The notes beneath the pieces are model-generated. The model did not search any database. It was not told where the DNA came from and saw only the letters and a list, made by a program, of their open reading frames with translations. 64,000 nucleotides of DNA from Rutidosis leptorrhynchoides (taxonomy: Eukaryota > Streptophyta > Magnoliopsida > Asterales > Asteraceae). Each line of letters starts with the position of its first letter. The first letter of the stretch is position 1. Below are positions 61,256 through 64,000 of this stretch, in pieces. The DNA is taken from the NCBI RefSeq assembly GCF_046630445.1, contig NC_092333.1, positions 717,890,001-717,954,000 on the forward strand, given 5' to 3'. A program made the position numbers and the translations under genes.

Positions 61256-62044
61256 ATGTCGGATGTCCCGCCCGTTATCATTTTGGAGAGCGACTCAGAC
61301 TCATCCGCCACCTCGCCTGCCATTGTTGCCGATTCACAGATCCCGTCCTCTTTACCCTCCAGCGACCCTGGCGCTTCGTCCTCTGGAGCCAGTGGCTACA
61401 CACCCGACCTAGTGATCATCTCATACGGACACGAGGATCCACCGGAGATTCCAGCTCCACTCATCCCAGGACCCTCGGAGCCACAGTACCATTCCGGTGG
61501 TGCTATGATTCCTGGGGAATATGGGGACGTTCTTTTCCGGAATGAGCATGGTCATTGGGCTAGATGCCTTCCTGATGGACGTGTCGTGCCGATTCCACCC
61601 GGCCGATACCGACTGATTACTACCGGCCGAGCACACCCACCTTCCGATAGTTCAGACGACTCATCATTCGACGATTCCAGTGACGAGGATTCCGATGATG
61701 ATTCCGACGAGGACCCTGAGGAGGCACCCGTACAGCCACCCTCTACCCTGCCGAAGAAGCAGTATCATTTCGATGGTACCGTTATTCCAGGGGTTAACGG
61801 AGGTAGGTCGTTCATTAACGCACATGGACTGAGGACTAGGGTCACCGCCCGTAAGCGGGTTGTGCCGTATCCTGCCGATCTATTTGTACGTAAGGCTTAC
61901 TGTTATGCACCATCTACTTCTGGAGTTAGACCGTCTGCACCACCTGTACCGACTGCACAGCCTGCCCCACCATCTCCCTCCGTCGAGGAACTGACGAGAG
62001 AAGTGGAGATCCTCCGTGCTCGGGTGACTGAGCTCGAGGACTAG
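61256..62044 (+). CDS. Acidic accessory ORF upstream of gag in element C
   Basis: A 262-residue ORF on the sense strand before gag. The Met at 61256 is chosen because it aligns with the element A ORF (both begin Met-Ser) and follows a pyrimidine tract ending in CAG; the frame is open 21 codons further upstream. Residues 5-15 (PPVIILESDSD) fit a SUMO-interacting motif, and LVIISYGHED is a second candidate. A Ser/Asp/Glu tract is flanked by two diverged copies of a roughly 40-residue module, each starting QYH, with IPG, an FxNxHG-like stretch and VVP. The last 20 residues (SVEELTREVEILRARVTELE) form a predicted coiled coil with heptad leucines. Function is unknown. It shares position, acidity and the N-terminal motif with 20024-20494, but little other sequence. 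Confidence 0.72.
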   Translation: MSDVPPVIILESDSDSSATSPAIVADSQIPSSLPSSDPGASSSGASGYTPDLVIISYGHEDPPEIPAPLIPGPSEPQYHSGGAMIPGEYGDVLFRNEHGHWARCLPDGRVVPIPPGRYRLITTGRAHPPSDSSDDSSFDDSSDEDSDDDSDEDPEEAPVQPPSTLPKKQYHFDGTVIPGVNGGRSFINAHGLRTRVTARKRVVPYPADLFVRKAYCYAPSTSGVRPSAPPVPTAQPAPPSPSVEELTREVEILRARVTELED

Positions 62045-62383
62045 ATGTCCCACGTAATGGACATCCTTTACCCACCGTCACCATAGGGCATTTTAGTAGA
62101 ATTCATTATGTAATCTCGTTTGTAGTTTCATGTTTTACTCATGTATTATACGAACCTATGTGGATGTATGCAACTTATTATTAATGAATGGAACTTAGTG
62201 TTGTTTACTTTTTGTACGGTGTTCTAATTACGTTACTGTATGATGATTCTGTGGTATCTGTATCTAGTTGCATTACTTAGTTAACATGTGTTGCGTTGAT
62301 TCCATGTTGGTTGCCATATACTATACTATTATTTATTGAATGCTGGGTTTTGCCTTGAGTCGAAACTTTTGTTCAGAGGAACA
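62045..62383 (+). other. Spacer between acidic ORF and gag in element C
   Basis: Non-coding, T-rich. It ends in ttttgttcag just before the gag start, which resembles a 3' splice site. A similar spacer of about 370 bp separates the two ORFs in element A. Confidence 0.55.
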
Positions 62384-63510
62384 ATGGCAAACGGAAGAGT
62401 CCCAAGGGAAACGCCCACAGCGGCACAGATTGAGGAAATGATTGCTGCTCGAGTAGCTGTAGCTATGGCGAATGCCAACCCCCAAGCTCCACCCGCTAAC
62501 CAGAACAATCATGACGGGTGCACCTATAAGGAATTTCAGAGCTGCAAGCCCCACAATTTCAGTAGTACTGAGGGGCCAGTTGGATTGACTATGTGGTTTG
62601 AGAAACTAGAAGCTGTGTTCCGTGTAAGCAACTACTCAGAGACGAACAAAACCAAGTATGCCTCCTGTACGCTGTCGGACAGCGCCCTAACCTGGTGGAA
62701 CACACTTGCTCAGGCCAAAGGTATTGACGAGGCTTATGCTACTCCTTGGGAAGAATTTAAGGGAGCCATGATCGAAGAGTACTGCCCCAGAACAGAGATA
62801 CAGAAAATGGAGGCTGAGTTCTGGGAGTTGAAGGTTGTGGGAAACGATCTTGATGGTTACAACTGTAGGTATCTGGAGTTAGCGTTGATGTGTCCCACGA
62901 TAGTTACCCCGGAGTTTAAGAGAATGGAACGATACTTGTGGGGACTTCCCAAGTGCATTCAGGGAAATGTCACCTCTTCTAAGCCACCCAACGTCCCGGA
63001 AGCTATGCGCATGGCGCATACCCTTATGAACCAAATTACCAGCAAAGAACCGGAAAAGGCTAAATCCGAATCAGGAGCCAGTGGTGAGAAGCATAAGTGG
63101 GACAACAACAAGGGGAGAGCCTATGATCAAACCCCCGCTAAGAGGCATAACGACGGAAGGAACCCCAACCCCAACACTAGCTCGAACCCCAACTACAAGG
63201 GTAGTCTACCGCAGTGCAAGAGGTGCTACAAGCACCATACCGGGTACTGTAATGTGGTCTGTGAAAAGTGCAAAAGGACCGGGCATATTGGTAAGGACTG
63301 TAAGATTCTCACCCCAACGGTGAAGACAAACCCTACTGGACCAAGGCAGTGCTATGAGTGCGGACAACAGGGCCACTTCAGGAATGAATGTCCCAACAAG
63401 AGAAAGGACGGCGGGCCAGCGCGTGGAAGAGCTTTCAATGTAAACGCAAGGGATGCCCGTGAGAACCCCGACTTGGTTATAGGTATATTCACTATCAACA
63501 ATTTATTATT
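62384..63510 (+). CDS. Element C gag
   Basis: Gag of the same family as element A. The shared capsid string CTYKEFQSCKPHNFSSTEGP lies near residue 45, and ASCTLSDSALTWWN follows. Two CCHC knuckles (CEKCKRTGHIGKDC and CYECGQQGHFRNEC) come after a Cys/His-rich CKRCYKHHTGYC segment. The Met at 62384 is chosen as it matches element A's start context; the frame is open for 16 codons upstream. The gag frame is lost near 63500, where a short deletion before the protease active site shifts it; the out-of-frame stop is at 63560-63562. Confidence 0.88.
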
Positions 63511-64000
63511 GATACTAGTGCCGATAGGAGCTATGTTTGTAGACACTTTTGTTCTAAGATAGATTGGTCGTTAGTTCCTTTAAAGGAGAGTATGCTTGTT
63601 GAGGTAGCCAATGAAAAACTTGAGAAAGTAGACCAAATTGGTCGAGGAGCTATTATCAACATAGCTGGTGTGGATTTCGAGATTGACTTGATACCCATCA
63701 AATTGGGAAGTTTTGATGTGATTGTCGGTATGGACTGGTTGACCAAAGTAAGGTCCGACATTATCTGTGGAGATAAAGCTCTTCGTATACCATACGGGGA
63801 TGGTGAGCCACTGATTATTTACGGAGAGAGATGTAGTTCAAAGCTGAACCTCATTAGTTGCATGAAAGCACAAAAGATCATGAAGAAAGGATGCCTGGCT
63901 GTTTTAGCACATGTGAAAACGTTAGAAGCCGAGGTAAAGAGTGTGAATGATGTACGAATTGTGAAAGAATTTTCCGATGTCTTTCCGGAAGAATTGCCTG
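63511..64000 (+). pseudogene. Element C protease region, frame-shifted, runs off the window
   Basis: Continues in a different frame from gag and stays open to the window end. The active-site string reads DTSA rather than DTGA, followed by DRSYVCRHF and the family string [13 protein letters not shown]. The last codons (DVFPEELP) are the start of the RT linker. The frameshift and the Gly-to-Ser change suggest an inactive copy. Confidence 0.82.

Larger units (their letters stand above)
40846..64000 (+). mobile_element. Element C: Ty3/gypsy (Tekay-like), + strand, interrupted by Athila-D, 3' end off the window
   Basis: Inserted in the 3' LTR of element B. The 5' LTR is split by Athila-D: 40846-42281 and 59457-60906, net about 2.89 kb. 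A Met-type primer site, an acidic accessory ORF, gag and a broken protease follow, running off the right edge. The LTR start (TGTAACGACC) resembles element A's sense start (TGTAATGACC). Gag and protease resemble element A closely, so C is another Tekay-like family in opposite orientation. Confidence 0.9.

Overview
The window is nuclear DNA from a flowering plant, most likely a eudicot of the daisy family (Asteraceae). It is AT-rich, has spliced genes with GT-AG introns, and is packed with LTR retrotransposons. The Asteraceae call is an inference from recalled LTR and leader sequences, not from a database search.

Layout. 1-534 is the 3' end of a Ty1/copia element. 535-11441 is the gene-bearing part: a five-exon gene for mitochondrial ribosomal protein bL9m (2542-5349, +), a one-coding-exon RADIALIS-like MYB/SANT gene (8885-9133, -), a LINE-like remnant, a MITE-like repeat in a bL9m intron, and a small TRIM-like element. 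11442-64000 is one nested retrotransposon block.

Nesting order, read from target-site duplications and interrupted LTRs. A degenerate copia element (-, starts 11442) was hit twice. Ty3/gypsy element A (12271-23589, -, duplication GGTAT) sits in its RT. Gypsy element B (-, from 26159) sits in its gag. B's 3' LTR was hit by a non-autonomous Athila-type element (26441-36793, -, duplication ACAGC), called Athila-3. It was also hit by gypsy element C (+, from 40846, running off the right edge). C's 5' LTR was in turn hit by a full-length Athila (42282-59451, -, duplication CTTGG), called Athila-D. Element A and Athila-D have almost identical LTR pairs, so both inserted recently.

How the parts work. 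A, B and C look like chromovirus/Tekay (Del) elements: LTRs near 2.9 kb or longer, a Met-type primer site where visible, and in A a chromodomain-like integrase tail. A and C carry an extra acidic ORF upstream of gag with SUMO-interaction-like motifs. The Athila elements have an Asp-type primer site. Athila-D encodes gag-pol, a small basic zinc-finger protein resembling plant RNA-virus nucleic-acid-binding proteins, and a spliced ATHILA ORF-1 type protein in the env position. In both Athilas, paired CATGCGA/TCGCATG palindromes stand upstream of each presumed transcription unit. The leader region of C's LTR holds a string of about a dozen short hairpins. These four observations are the main candidates for undescribed biology.
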